Shown piece by piece: positions 32,942 through 40,630 of a DNA stretch of 64,000 nt. Made by a program: the position numbers and the translations under genes. Every line of letters starts with the position of its first letter. Within the stretch, counting starts at the first letter, position 1. The notes under the pieces were generated by a model. The model searched no databases. It was not told the DNA's origin and saw only the letters and a list, made by a program, of their open reading frames with translations. Source of the DNA: UBA11663 sp041163465 (GTDB lineage: Bacteria; Bacteroidota; Bacteroidia; Flavobacteriales_D; Sanyastnellaceae); the NCBI GenBank assembly GCA_041163465.1, contig JBEARC010000091.1:62001-126000 (forward strand). Reading direction: 5' to 3'.

Positions 32942-33736
32942 TCAGAGGCAGGGGGTTCGACCACCATCCACCGGCAAATTGATGCCGGAAATATACCCAG
33001 CCGCTGGTGAACAAAGAAACGCGATGGCGTAGCCAACTTCTTCGGCAGTTCCCACCCTTCCAGCTGGGACCTGGGCTGCCATGTTGGCCAAGACACTCTC
33101 TGCCGTGGTTCCCGCCGTGGACGCCTTGGCCTCTGCCAAGCTTGTCAGTCGGGCCGTGAGGGTTGCTCCTGGCAAAACATTGTTCACGGTGATGCCGTGA
33201 GATCCGACCTCATTGGCCCACGTTTTGGCCCAATTGGCCACAGCACCTCGCACAGTGTTGGACACGCCCAATCCATTCAAAGGCGCCTTGACGGAAGTGC
33301 TAATGACATTGACAATGCGGCCCCATTGCGCGCGTTTCATGCCTGGGAACACCCCTTGGGCCAAGAGGTGGTTGTTGACCAGGTGCTGGCGGAAGGTGCT
33401 TTCAAAGGCGTCGATGGAGGCCTCGGCGATGGGTCCTCCGGCGGGCCCACCGCTGTTGTTCACCAACACGTGTATGTCACCGGCTGAAAGGACAAGGTTG
33501 AGGGCGCGAGAGACCTGGTTTGGATCGTGAAAATCAGCAACGACCAACGCGTGGCCAGAACCAGGGAGCGTCTGCAACGCCGTTTGAAGCCGTTCTTCAT
33601 GCCGTGCCATCAGCGTGACTTCAGCGCCCAAAGCAGCAAGCTGTTGAGCGGCAGCCAGTCCGATGCCTTGCGATGCACCGCACACGAGCGCCCGACGACC
33701 CTCGAGCCCAAGCGGCATTCCCAAATAGTCCTTCAT
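32942..33736 (-). CDS. atypical short-chain dehydrogenase/reductase lacking YxxxK
   Basis: 264-residue Rossmann-fold protein. NAD(P) binding is intact: LVCGASQGIGLAAAQQL and LVNNSGGPAGGPI, and the C-terminus SPAAGYISGINLPVDGG is typical of the family. However the catalytic segment reads VISTSVKAPLNGLGVSNTVRGAVANWAK: the serine region is present, but the tyrosine and lysine of YxxxK are replaced (GVSNTVR). This matches a recognised divergent SDR subgroup with an LSNxxR-like segment, whose chemistry is unclear. It may be an oxidoreductase using other residues or a binding protein. The promoter TACCTTTG lies 5 bases before the ATG. Confidence 0.8.
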   Translation of the reverse strand: MKDYLGMPLGLEGRRALVCGASQGIGLAAAQQLAALGAEVTLMARHEERLQTALQTLPGSGHALVVADFHDPNQVSRALNLVLSAGDIHVLVNNSGGPAGGPIAEASIDAFESTFRQHLVNNHLLAQGVFPGMKRAQWGRIVNVISTSVKAPLNGLGVSNTVRGAVANWAKTWANEVGSHGITVNNVLPGATLTARLTSLAEAKASTAGTTAESVLANMAAQVPAGRVGTAEEVGYAIAFLCSPAAGYISGINLPVDGGRTPCL

Positions 33737-33741
33737 GGTGT

Positions 33742-33766
33742 CAAAGGTAGTCCAGGCCTATTTTGG
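33742..33766. promoter_or_regulatory. divergent leaderless promoters: SDR / methylmalonyl-CoA epimerase
   Basis: Minus strand TACCTTTG (33749-33742), 5 bases before the SDR ATG at 33736. Plus strand TATTTTGG (33759-33766), 4 bases before the epimerase ATG at 33771. The whole intergenic gap is 34 bases. Confidence 0.55.
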
Positions 33767-33770
33767 TCCC

Positions 33771-34169
33771 ATGAAGCGATTGGAGCATCTAGGCATCGCG
33801 GTCGAGGACCTCGACCAGGCGGAAACCATCTTTGCAGATGTGTTGGGCGTGACACCCTACAAACGGGAGGTTGTTGAGGATGAGGGGGTGATGACGTCCT
33901 TTTTCCAAACCGGGGATTCCAAGGTGGAATTGCTGGCCTCGATTCATCCGGATGGCCCCATCGCGAGGCACCTCGAGCGCCGGGGCCCCGGCTTGCACCA
34001 CGTGGCCTTCTTGGTGGAGGACCTCGAAGCGGAAATCACCCGACTCACTGCGCAAGGATACCGCGTGATTTCTGGACCCAAGGGGGGTGCGGACGGGAAA
34101 CGCATTGCTTTCCTTCATCCGGGTGACACGGCCAAAGTGCTCGTGGAATTGTGCGAAGACATGCCCTGA
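33771..34169 (+). CDS. mce: methylmalonyl-CoA epimerase
   Basis: Interconverts (S)- and (R)-methylmalonyl-CoA between propionyl-CoA carboxylase and B12-dependent mutase. The 132-residue vicinal-oxygen-chelate protein shows likely metal ligands in EHLGIAVEDLDQA (His), GLHHVAFLVEDLE (His) and KVLVELCED (Glu). The ATG at 33771 starts the fold (MKRLEHLGIAV); the extra 12 upstream residues of the open frame overlap the divergent promoter. The gene ends 65 bases before a convergent gene; a weak imperfect hairpin lies at 34194-34221. Confidence 0.92.
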   Translation: MKRLEHLGIAVEDLDQAETIFADVLGVTPYKREVVEDEGVMTSFFQTGDSKVELLASIHPDGPIARHLERRGPGLHHVAFLVEDLEAEITRLTAQGYRVISGPKGGADGKRIAFLHPGDTAKVLVELCEDMP

Positions 34170-34234
34170 TTGGATGGCTCCCAGGAGGCGGAATGCACGA
34201 CTGCGGTCTCGCATGCGTGCACCGAGCCTCGCGA

Positions 34235-35239
34235 TCACCAATCGTCCTCCTCGGCACGGCGCTCCAAGGCTTTTTGGAGGCCTTTGTGTTTGGCCTTCGA
34301 AGTACCCTTCATCTTGGGGTCCCACAAGGTCTTCGACGACGCACTTCTGGTCGGTGCAGCGCACCCTTCCGCGGGCTTTCGTCGATACAAATCGGCATGG
34401 ACTGAGACGCGCCAAGGGCGGTAACTCCCCTGCATCCAATCCAACCCCGCAACCCCTGCGCTCAAAGGTCTGAGCGGTTCGTTGGAGGGAGCCTTGGCGA
34501 GCTGAAGTGCATCTGTTGACACGGTCAAACGCACCATGCGTCCTCGCCAAATTTTGACCCCAGCCCCCACACCGAGGGTCCAAGCCACATGCCACAACGG
34601 GAGTTGGGCAGGGCTGAACATCATGGTGTCTTGGGATGGCAAGCTTTGGATCAGGTGGTAGGCTCCACGAAGGCCTGTTTGGAATTCCACAAAGCCGTCA
34701 GGTCCCGTGGACTTCCCGCGCATTGCTTGAATGTCCCATCCCAATCCGGCCGCCTGGGAGGACCTGCGAATGTCTGTGAATGCCAGCACGCTGTCCGGCG
34801 GATTGTCGAGGGTTCCTTCCCATGGTTTGACCCAACCCACATACATCTCCTCGTTTCGACGCAGGAAGATGTCCAAACCAGCCACGACGCGGTCGGCCCA
34901 CAGGGCGTCCTCGCGAAGCCACAGATGTCCCAATCCAAGGCGTGCACCCACCCGAGGCTGTGCCCGCCACAGGCCGTCATGCAGAGTGTCTAGCTGGGGA
35001 GCATCGTCAGTTCCTCGGTTTACCACCCAACTCGAGTTCCAAGAGGAAGGCAATCCCATCACGTGATCGGTGCCCAAATGAACCGTCCAAGCTGCGGGTC
35101 TGTAGGCCCGCCTCGTGCTTTCAAAGGGGTCATCCCACACCCCTTGTCCTTCCATTCCCATCCACGCCAACCCCAGCACTGCGCACAGAAGGATTCTGGG
35201 AATGCATCGGGGTGTATGCCTGGGAATCATCCGAGTCAT
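34235..35239 (-). CDS. secreted protein of unknown function with basic C-terminal tail
   Basis: 334 residues. A signal peptide (PRILLCAVLGLAWMGMEGQG) is followed by beta-rich sequence with many Trp and Gly residues and strand-like segments (PRVGARLGLGHLWLRED, VVAGLDIFLRRNEEMYVGWV, VEFQTGLRGAYHLIQ, WHVAWTLGVGAGVKIW, RPWRVSVHADLYRR). This resembles an outer-membrane barrel of the DUF5723 type or similar. After the last strand comes an unusual Lys/Arg-rich tail (DPKMKGTSKAKHKGLQKALERRAEEDDW) that should remain periplasmic or intracellular. The start ATG overlaps the kmo stop by 4 bases. I do not recognise a specific family. Confidence 0.65.
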   Translation of the reverse strand: MTRMIPRHTPRCIPRILLCAVLGLAWMGMEGQGVWDDPFESTRRAYRPAAWTVHLGTDHVMGLPSSWNSSWVVNRGTDDAPQLDTLHDGLWRAQPRVGARLGLGHLWLREDALWADRVVAGLDIFLRRNEEMYVGWVKPWEGTLDNPPDSVLAFTDIRRSSQAAGLGWDIQAMRGKSTGPDGFVEFQTGLRGAYHLIQSLPSQDTMMFSPAQLPLWHVAWTLGVGAGVKIWRGRMVRLTVSTDALQLAKAPSNEPLRPLSAGVAGLDWMQGSYRPWRVSVHADLYRRKPAEGCAAPTRSASSKTLWDPKMKGTSKAKHKGLQKALERRAEEDDW

Positions 35240-36591
35240 TCGTTGGATTGAAGTTGGACAAGGGCCTCATCCATCCAGGCATCGTCCGTGAAATGGTTCC
35301 AACGTTCAGGTTGGGCCATGATGTCCTCCATGATGGCTTGTTGCCTTTTCCCCTTGGCGAGGGCTTCGTGATAGGGGGTGTGGCTGAAAGTCACGAGGGA
35401 ATAAAGCGGGAGCCACTTGCCGGGATGCTTCCGTTGCAGGCGGCCCTCCAGAGCTTTTTGTTGCAAGAACTGAGGGTCTCCTGTGAGGTCCCGCATTTCG
35501 ATGTAGTTCTGCAAGGCCAATTCCAAAATGGCATCCCCCGCAGGCTTGCGCAGGGCGGTGTACTGGTGGAGGGTTTGGTCCCAAGACGCAGAATCGTCAT
35601 CGCGATGCTCCAACAGCTCATCCAAGACAGAGCAGTCTTCCATGCCGCTGTTCATGCCTTGCCCGTAAAACGGCACAATGGCGTGGGCGGCATCCCCCAT
35701 CAGGGCCACCCGCCCCCCGTCGTTCCAAGGGAAGCAACGCGTCATGACCAACGAAGACACGGGATGGGCATTCCAATCTTCGAGCAGATTGGGCATCAGG
35801 GGCAACACGTCGGGAAAATGCTTCTCAAAGAAGGCCATCACCTTTCCGTCGTCTGTCAGTGAATCGAGGCCATGCTCGCCCTCATAAGGCCCAAACAACG
35901 TGCATGTGAATGTCTTGTCCGGGTTGGGAAGAGCCATGAGCATGAAGGTGCCTCTGGGCCAAATGTGCAAGCCATCTTCCTCCATCTGGAATCCACCATC
36001 CGGACCCGGAAGCATGGGAATCTCCTTGTAGCCATGGGGGAGGTACGTCTGTTCAAAATTGAAGCGGTCTTGCCGGGTCATTTGTCCACGGATGGCACTG
36101 AAAGCGCCATCGGTACCAAACACCCGCTCAAACACGTGGTGCACCTGTTGTTCGTCGTGTTCCAAGTGAAGGACCACGCCATGGTCTTCACGGGTGTACC
36201 CTTCGCATTTGTGGTTGAAGTGAACATTGACGCCTGGCATCGCCTCGGCAGCCTCGAGCAGGATACGGTTCAACCCACCGCGAGAGACGGAATAAATGCA
36301 TTGGCCTTCGAGACCGTAGGGTTGAAAGGTTCGCGTGCCGTCGACAGCATGCATTCTGCGGCCACGGATGGGAAGGGCGATGGTGCGCACCGCCTCGGCC
36401 ACACCAGCTTTTTCCAGGGCTCGCCAACCCCTGTCGCTCAAGGCCAAATTGATGCTTCGTCCCCCGTGATTTGGACCGAGGCGCGGGTCGGACCTGCGTT
36501 CGAAGACGGAGACGTCATGGCCTCGGTTGGCCAGCATTTTGGCCCACAAGCTCCCCACCAGACCGGCCCCGACCACTGCGACCTTAGCCAT
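35236..36591 (-). CDS. kmo: kynurenine 3-monooxygenase
   Basis: FAD-dependent hydroxylase that turns kynurenine into 3-hydroxykynurenine in the tryptophan-to-quinolinate (NAD) route. The 451 residues contain the FAD Rossmann motif VAVVGAGLVGSLWAKMLANRG, GRSINLALSDRGWRAL, IPIRGR-like LPIRGRRMHAVDG, the second FAD motif VALMGDAAHAIVPFYGQGMNSGMEDC and a C-terminal hydrophobic/aromatic region as in bacterial homologues. It overlaps the cystathionine synthase/lyase gene upstream by 8 bases and the secreted-protein gene downstream by 4. Other kynurenine-pathway genes are not in the window. Confidence 0.94.
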   Translation of the reverse strand: MAKVAVVGAGLVGSLWAKMLANRGHDVSVFERRSDPRLGPNHGGRSINLALSDRGWRALEKAGVAEAVRTIALPIRGRRMHAVDGTRTFQPYGLEGQCIYSVSRGGLNRILLEAAEAMPGVNVHFNHKCEGYTREDHGVVLHLEHDEQQVHHVFERVFGTDGAFSAIRGQMTRQDRFNFEQTYLPHGYKEIPMLPGPDGGFQMEEDGLHIWPRGTFMLMALPNPDKTFTCTLFGPYEGEHGLDSLTDDGKVMAFFEKHFPDVLPLMPNLLEDWNAHPVSSLVMTRCFPWNDGGRVALMGDAAHAIVPFYGQGMNSGMEDCSVLDELLEHRDDDSASWDQTLHQYTALRKPAGDAILELALQNYIEMRDLTGDPQFLQQKALEGRLQRKHPGKWLPLYSLVTFSHTPYHEALAKGKRQQAIMEDIMAQPERWNHFTDDAWMDEALVQLQSNE

Positions 36592-37765
36592 GGATTCCTG
36601 TGGCTGAGGCCAAGGCCTGGTTCAAATCATCAATCAAATCTTCTACATCCTCTACACCCACACTCAGTCGAATCAATCCGTCTGTAACCCCTGTCTTTTC
36701 TCGAACCTCTTTGGGGATGCTTGCGTGGGTCATGGTGGCCGGATGTCCGATCAAACTTTCCACCCCACCGAGCGATTCGGCCAAGGTGAACAAGCGCGTG
36801 GTGGCGACCAGCTTTTTGGCCACGTCGAGGTTGTTCTCTCTCAAAGTGAAGGAGACCATGCCACCAAATCCATGCATTTGACGCGCCGCCACCTCATGGC
36901 CAGGGTGGGAAGGGAATCCCGGCCAATGCACCTTGGCGATGGCCGGATGTTGGGTGAGGTGATGGGCAATGCGCGCACCATTTTCACAGTGCCTTTGCAT
37001 GCGAAGGTGCAGGGTTTTCAAACCACGCAAGACCAAAAAGCAGTCCATAGGCCCCGGCACGGCGCCGCATGAGTTTTGCAGCGTGCGCAGCTGGTCTGCC
37101 CATGCTTCATCGCTGGTGACCAAACACCCCATGACTACATCGGAATGTCCGCCGAGATATTTGGTTGCGCTGTGCATGACCATGTCTGCTCCGAGATCGA
37201 GCGGATTCTGGAGCATGGGCGAGGCGAAGGTGTTGTCCACCACCACGCGCGCTCCACTGCCCCGGACGGCATCGGCCACTGCCGCGATGTCCGTGATTTG
37301 CATCATGGGATTGGTCGGGGTCTCCACCCACACAAGGCGGGTCTTCGCATTCAGTGCGCTTTGCAAGGCGTCGAGGTCCGACAAGTTGACAAAGTGAAAC
37401 ACGATGCCGTAGTGTGCAAACACGGTGGTGAACAAGCGGTAGCTTCCACCATACAGGTCGTTGGTGCTGATGACCTCGTCACCCGGCTTCAGGGTCTTTA
37501 GCACGGTGTCCATCGCCGCCAGGCCTGAAGCAAAGGCCAAACCATGGGCTCCGTGCTCGAGCGCTGCAAAGGCGGATTCGAGCGCAGTTCGCGTGGGATT
37601 GTGGGTTCGTGAGTACTCATAACCCTTGTGGTTGCCAACGCCTTCTTGGACGTAGGTTGAGGTCATGTACACAGGGGTCATGATGGCGCCTGTGGAGGGG
37701 TCTGGTTCGACGCCGGCGTGCACAGCAAGGGTGCCTCGGCCCGTGTTGGTGGAGTGGTCACTCAT
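36584..37765 (-). CDS. cystathionine gamma-synthase / gamma-lyase family PLP enzyme
   Basis: Trans-sulfuration enzyme of the Cys/Met metabolism PLP family, 393 residues. Landmarks: YEYSRTHNPTRTALE, ASGLAAMDTVL, VETPTNPMMQ, the PLP lysine in MHSATKYLGGHSDVVMG, and ESLGGVESLIGHPATMTHAS. Family members make cystathionine from O-acyl-homoserine and cysteine, split cystathionine to cysteine, or use sulfide directly; reading alone does not separate these. It overlaps its neighbours by 8 bases on each side (37758-37765 and 36584-36591), so co-translation is likely. TAACTTCG lies 6 bases before the ATG. Confidence 0.9.
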   Translation of the reverse strand: MSDHSTNTGRGTLAVHAGVEPDPSTGAIMTPVYMTSTYVQEGVGNHKGYEYSRTHNPTRTALESAFAALEHGAHGLAFASGLAAMDTVLKTLKPGDEVISTNDLYGGSYRLFTTVFAHYGIVFHFVNLSDLDALQSALNAKTRLVWVETPTNPMMQITDIAAVADAVRGSGARVVVDNTFASPMLQNPLDLGADMVMHSATKYLGGHSDVVMGCLVTSDEAWADQLRTLQNSCGAVPGPMDCFLVLRGLKTLHLRMQRHCENGARIAHHLTQHPAIAKVHWPGFPSHPGHEVAARQMHGFGGMVSFTLRENNLDVAKKLVATTRLFTLAESLGGVESLIGHPATMTHASIPKEVREKTGVTDGLIRLSVGVEDVEDLIDDLNQALASATGIHG

Positions 37766-38945
37766 GGTCGCCGAAGTTACGGGAGGACCGATGATTTGGG
37801 GCTGAGGTTTGTGCCACCCAAAATGGCATCAACGCCGCCCCCACCAAAAGGTAGATGTGGTAGGTTAACCATCGCCACAGAAGGACAGTGGCTGTCCATA
37901 CGGCGGGAGGCAGCACCCATGGCATCAGGTCTTGCATGAAGGCAGGCAAGGCAAATTCAGCCATCCCCGCAGATCCGGGGGTTGGACTGATGAGCAGGAC
38001 GGTCCACATGGCCAGTTGTCTCGCCCACACGGCAGCATGGGGCAAAGCGTCGGTGACTTGACCCCCCGTGGCTTCCACCAAAGGCCCAACCATGGCCAGC
38101 AAGAGAACATGGAGGGTTGCAAACCGTGCCGTCCAACTGGCGATGGTTGCCACGGAGGCCAACCCCCACGACAACGATGGCATGGATCGAAGGGCGCTCG
38201 ATGCTTCCAAGAGGTCGTTGGCAAGAGAGGCAACCCGGTCCTTCCACCGAATCAGCACCCTCCAGGTGGAGAGCCGGATCAGGGTTTGGTGCACACCTCG
38301 GGGATGCAGGAACAAGGCACTTGCCAGAAAGACAGCCAACCCCACCATGAAGCCCAAACCTCCGGCAAACACGGCGCCCAGGGATCCTTCAATCCATGGG
38401 GCCACCTCTGGCAAAAAGGCGGTGGTGCCAGCCACCAAGGCCACGACGAGCACGGCCAGGATGAAGAACATTTCGTCGAGCAGCGCCGTGGCCATGACCG
38501 TGGCCAAACTGCGGCCCCACGTCAGGCCATTCCGATGCAAAATGAAGGAAGCCACAGCGCTGCCGCCAACCACGGACGGGGTCAACGCGGATGCCAACTC
38601 CCACAACAAAATGCTCGAAGCTGTTCGCTTCTTGCCCAGCTTTCCTTGGGTGAGTACGGCAAGCCGGACCATGTATCCGACATCGCGCACAACCACAGAC
38701 ACGCAGGCCACCCCCACCCATCCCCAGGCCACCTCGACGTTCATCAAGCCGTGCCACGTGGATCCTTGAATCCCCCCAAACATCACCACACCGACGGCGG
38801 CGATGACGCTCGCAGAAACCACCCACCAAAGTCTGCGTGCGGTGAACAGCTCGGTCGCAGCGACCCGACCTCGGTCGCGCGAACTGTGGCCAGCCGGACC
38901 AGGAGATGACGCTGAAGAGGAAGAACCACGTGATGTGAACACCAT
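37758..38945 (-). CDS. flippase-like membrane protein (lysylphosphatidylglycerol synthase TM domain, UPF0104)
   Basis: 395 residues with seven or eight membrane helices; it resembles the N-terminal flippase domain of MprF without the catalytic lysyl-transferase part. Segments include LWWVVSASVIAAVGVVMFGG, WGWVGVACVSVVVRDVGYMVRLAVLTQG, LTPSVVGGSAVASFILHRNG and LLISPTPGSAGMAEFALPAF, the last matching the family's PTPGGxGxxE signature. An N-terminal Ser/Arg-rich stretch (about 30 residues) precedes the first helix. The substrate is unknown; lipid translocation is a family-based guess. Start supported by TACCTTGT 5 bases upstream. A second family member lies at 42438. Confidence 0.85.
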   Translation of the reverse strand: MVFTSRGSSSSASSPGPAGHSSRDRGRVAATELFTARRLWWVVSASVIAAVGVVMFGGIQGSTWHGLMNVEVAWGWVGVACVSVVVRDVGYMVRLAVLTQGKLGKKRTASSILLWELASALTPSVVGGSAVASFILHRNGLTWGRSLATVMATALLDEMFFILAVLVVALVAGTTAFLPEVAPWIEGSLGAVFAGGLGFMVGLAVFLASALFLHPRGVHQTLIRLSTWRVLIRWKDRVASLANDLLEASSALRSMPSLSWGLASVATIASWTARFATLHVLLLAMVGPLVEATGGQVTDALPHAAVWARQLAMWTVLLISPTPGSAGMAEFALPAFMQDLMPWVLPPAVWTATVLLWRWLTYHIYLLVGAALMPFWVAQTSAPNHRSSRNFGDHE

Positions 38946-38964
38946 GGTTCACAAGGTAGCAAGG

Positions 38965-40011
38965 TCACGCGTAGACCTCGGTGCCTTCTGTGCAGTTGGT
39001 GCACATGGGGACATCGGAACGCCCCGTGAAGATCTGGCGACGGAAGGCATCGTATGCTTCCCCATGCCAAACCTCAGCCATGGGTTGCGTGGTCAAGTTG
39101 CCCATGACGTGTTTCGCATCTTTGTCAAAACAGCACGGAACCACCTTGCCATCCCACGTGACCACCGCGCCTTGCCACATGCGCCAACATTCGTCCTTCA
39201 TGGGGTTCCGAAGGACCCACGTGCCCGTGTGTGGATCGCGATCGTAGCGACGCAAGTTGGGGTCTTGGGTGAGAAGTGGATGCCCGTCTTTGGGGTCATC
39301 GAGCTGCGCAGTTTTGATCACAACTTCGTCCACCCCAAGGGCCGTGGCTCGGGCATGAAGGTCCTTGACTTCGTGTTCGTTGGGACCCACCGCCAGAAAT
39401 TGCCAAACCACGTGGGGGCCGCGTCCCAGGCGCCGTTTGGTCTCCACCAACGTGCCCGTACCCTCAAGCACCTTGTGCAGCTGTCCTCCCACGCGATACG
39501 CGGCATACGTCTCTTGCGTCAGGCCATCGACCGACACGATGAGCCTTTTCAAGCCAGACTCAATCAATTCTTCACACCTTGAGGGGGTCAAGTGATGGGC
39601 ATTGGTAGAGGTGGAAGAATAGATGCCGTGCCGCGTGCATGCCTCAATCAATTGTGCCAACCCCGTGTTGAGCAGAGGCTCTCCTTGGAAATACAGGTTG
39701 ACATAGGCCAACCAAGGGGACAAATCATCAATCCATTGGGAGGCATTCCGGGTGGTGAGCATGCCCGTGGGTCGGGTGAAGGACCGAAGCCCGCTGGGAC
39801 ACTCCGGGCAACGAAGGTTGCACGACGTGGTGGGTTCGATGGACAAACTCATGGGCATCACGCCCGCCGGCATCAAGGCTTGGCCATCGATGGGACCATG
39901 CTTGCGCAATCCAGCGTAAGCCCTTTGGAGCTTCCAAGCATTGCGGGCGCGCGTTGGCGTCAAGCTCGCCAACCTCCGAATTCTGTCCACGGCCAAGTTC
40001 CCGTAACCCAT
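38965..40011 (-). CDS. radical SAM protein with SPASM domain
   Basis: 348 residues. The iron-sulfur motif for SAM cleavage is CNLRCPEC in LSIEPTTSCNLRCPECPSG (about 57-75). The TIM-barrel core continues with NLYFQGEPLLN and LKRLIVSVDG. The C-terminal SPASM-like cluster region has CWRMWQGAVVTWDGKVVPCCFDKDAKHVMGNL and CTNC near the end, enough cysteines for auxiliary clusters. SPASM proteins modify peptides or act as dehydrogenases; no precursor peptide is seen nearby. The ATG at 40011 has TATCTTTG 4 bases upstream, whereas longer starts would cross the divergent promoter. Confidence 0.87.
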   Translation of the reverse strand: MGYGNLAVDRIRRLASLTPTRARNAWKLQRAYAGLRKHGPIDGQALMPAGVMPMSLSIEPTTSCNLRCPECPSGLRSFTRPTGMLTTRNASQWIDDLSPWLAYVNLYFQGEPLLNTGLAQLIEACTRHGIYSSTSTNAHHLTPSRCEELIESGLKRLIVSVDGLTQETYAAYRVGGQLHKVLEGTGTLVETKRRLGRGPHVVWQFLAVGPNEHEVKDLHARATALGVDEVVIKTAQLDDPKDGHPLLTQDPNLRRYDRDPHTGTWVLRNPMKDECWRMWQGAVVTWDGKVVPCCFDKDAKHVMGNLTTQPMAEVWHGEAYDAFRRQIFTGRSDVPMCTNCTEGTEVYA

Positions 40012-40015
40012 GGGG

Positions 40016-40040
40016 CAAAGATACGTTGGCGCTACCTTCG
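40016..40040. promoter_or_regulatory. back-to-back leaderless promoters in a 34-base gap
   Basis: Minus strand TATCTTTG (40023-40016), 4 bases before the radical SAM ATG at 40011. Plus strand TACCTTCG (40033-40040), 5 bases before the DUF3109 ATG at 40046. The boxes are 9 bases apart, so each promoter's -33 region must lie in the other gene's coding sequence. Confidence 0.6.
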
Positions 40041-40045
40041 TCTCC

Positions 40046-40630
40046 ATGATTCGCATCGGAAGTACGCTGTTGAGTGAGGACCTGTTTGAGGAGTTCTTCA
40101 CGTGCAATTTGGGCGCGTGCAAGGGTGCATGTTGCGTGGAGGGAGACAGCGGCGCGCCCCTGACCGTGGCAGAAGCTGGCAAACTTGAGGAGGTGTGGGA
40201 GGCTGTTGCGCCTTTGCTCCCCGCGTCTGGGAGGAAGGCCATTGAGAGCCAAGGCTTTGCGGTGAGGGATGCGGATGGGGATTTGGTGACACCTCTTGTG
40301 GAGGGGCGCGAATGTGCCTTCACGGTGTTTGACGCCAACGGCACGGCCAAATGCGGTTTGGAACAAGCCTACCTGCAGGGAGCCACCGATTGGAGAAAGC
40401 CCTTGAGTTGTCACTTGTATCCCATCCGGGTCAAGGAGTTGCTCGATTTCACGGCTTTGAATTATCACCGCTGGCCCATTTGTGATGCCGCAAGAGTTTG
40501 CGGCCAAGCCACCAAACTCTCGGTGCTTGATTTTTGCAAGGATGCCTTGATTCGGAAGTTTGGTGAATCGTGGTATGCTGAAGCACAGGAAGTCCAAAGC
40601 GCATGGAGATCCTCCCAAGACGAGTCATGA
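40046..40630 (+). CDS. DUF3109 family cysteine-rich protein
   Basis: 194-residue cytoplasmic protein recognised as DUF3109, common in Bacteroidota and of unknown function. Cysteines are clustered: FTCNLGACKGACCVEGDSGAPL near the N-terminus, REC and KCGLEQ in the middle, LSCHLYPIRV and ICDAARVCGQ later. The spacing resembles the CxxxCxxxCC-type metal or iron-sulfur sites of YkgJ-like proteins. The ATG at 40046 was chosen by the TACCTTCG box 5 bases before it. It overlaps the OmpA-like gene by 4 bases. Confidence 0.85.
   Translation: MIRIGSTLLSEDLFEEFFTCNLGACKGACCVEGDSGAPLTVAEAGKLEEVWEAVAPLLPASGRKAIESQGFAVRDADGDLVTPLVEGRECAFTVFDANGTAKCGLEQAYLQGATDWRKPLSCHLYPIRVKELLDFTALNYHRWPICDAARVCGQATKLSVLDFCKDALIRKFGESWYAEAQEVQSAWRSSQDES

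Noticed and set aside
34194..34221. Imperfect hairpin TGCACG/CGTGCA between convergent mce and the secreted-protein gene
   Set aside because: Three central mismatches and no U tract on either side; too weak to call a terminator.
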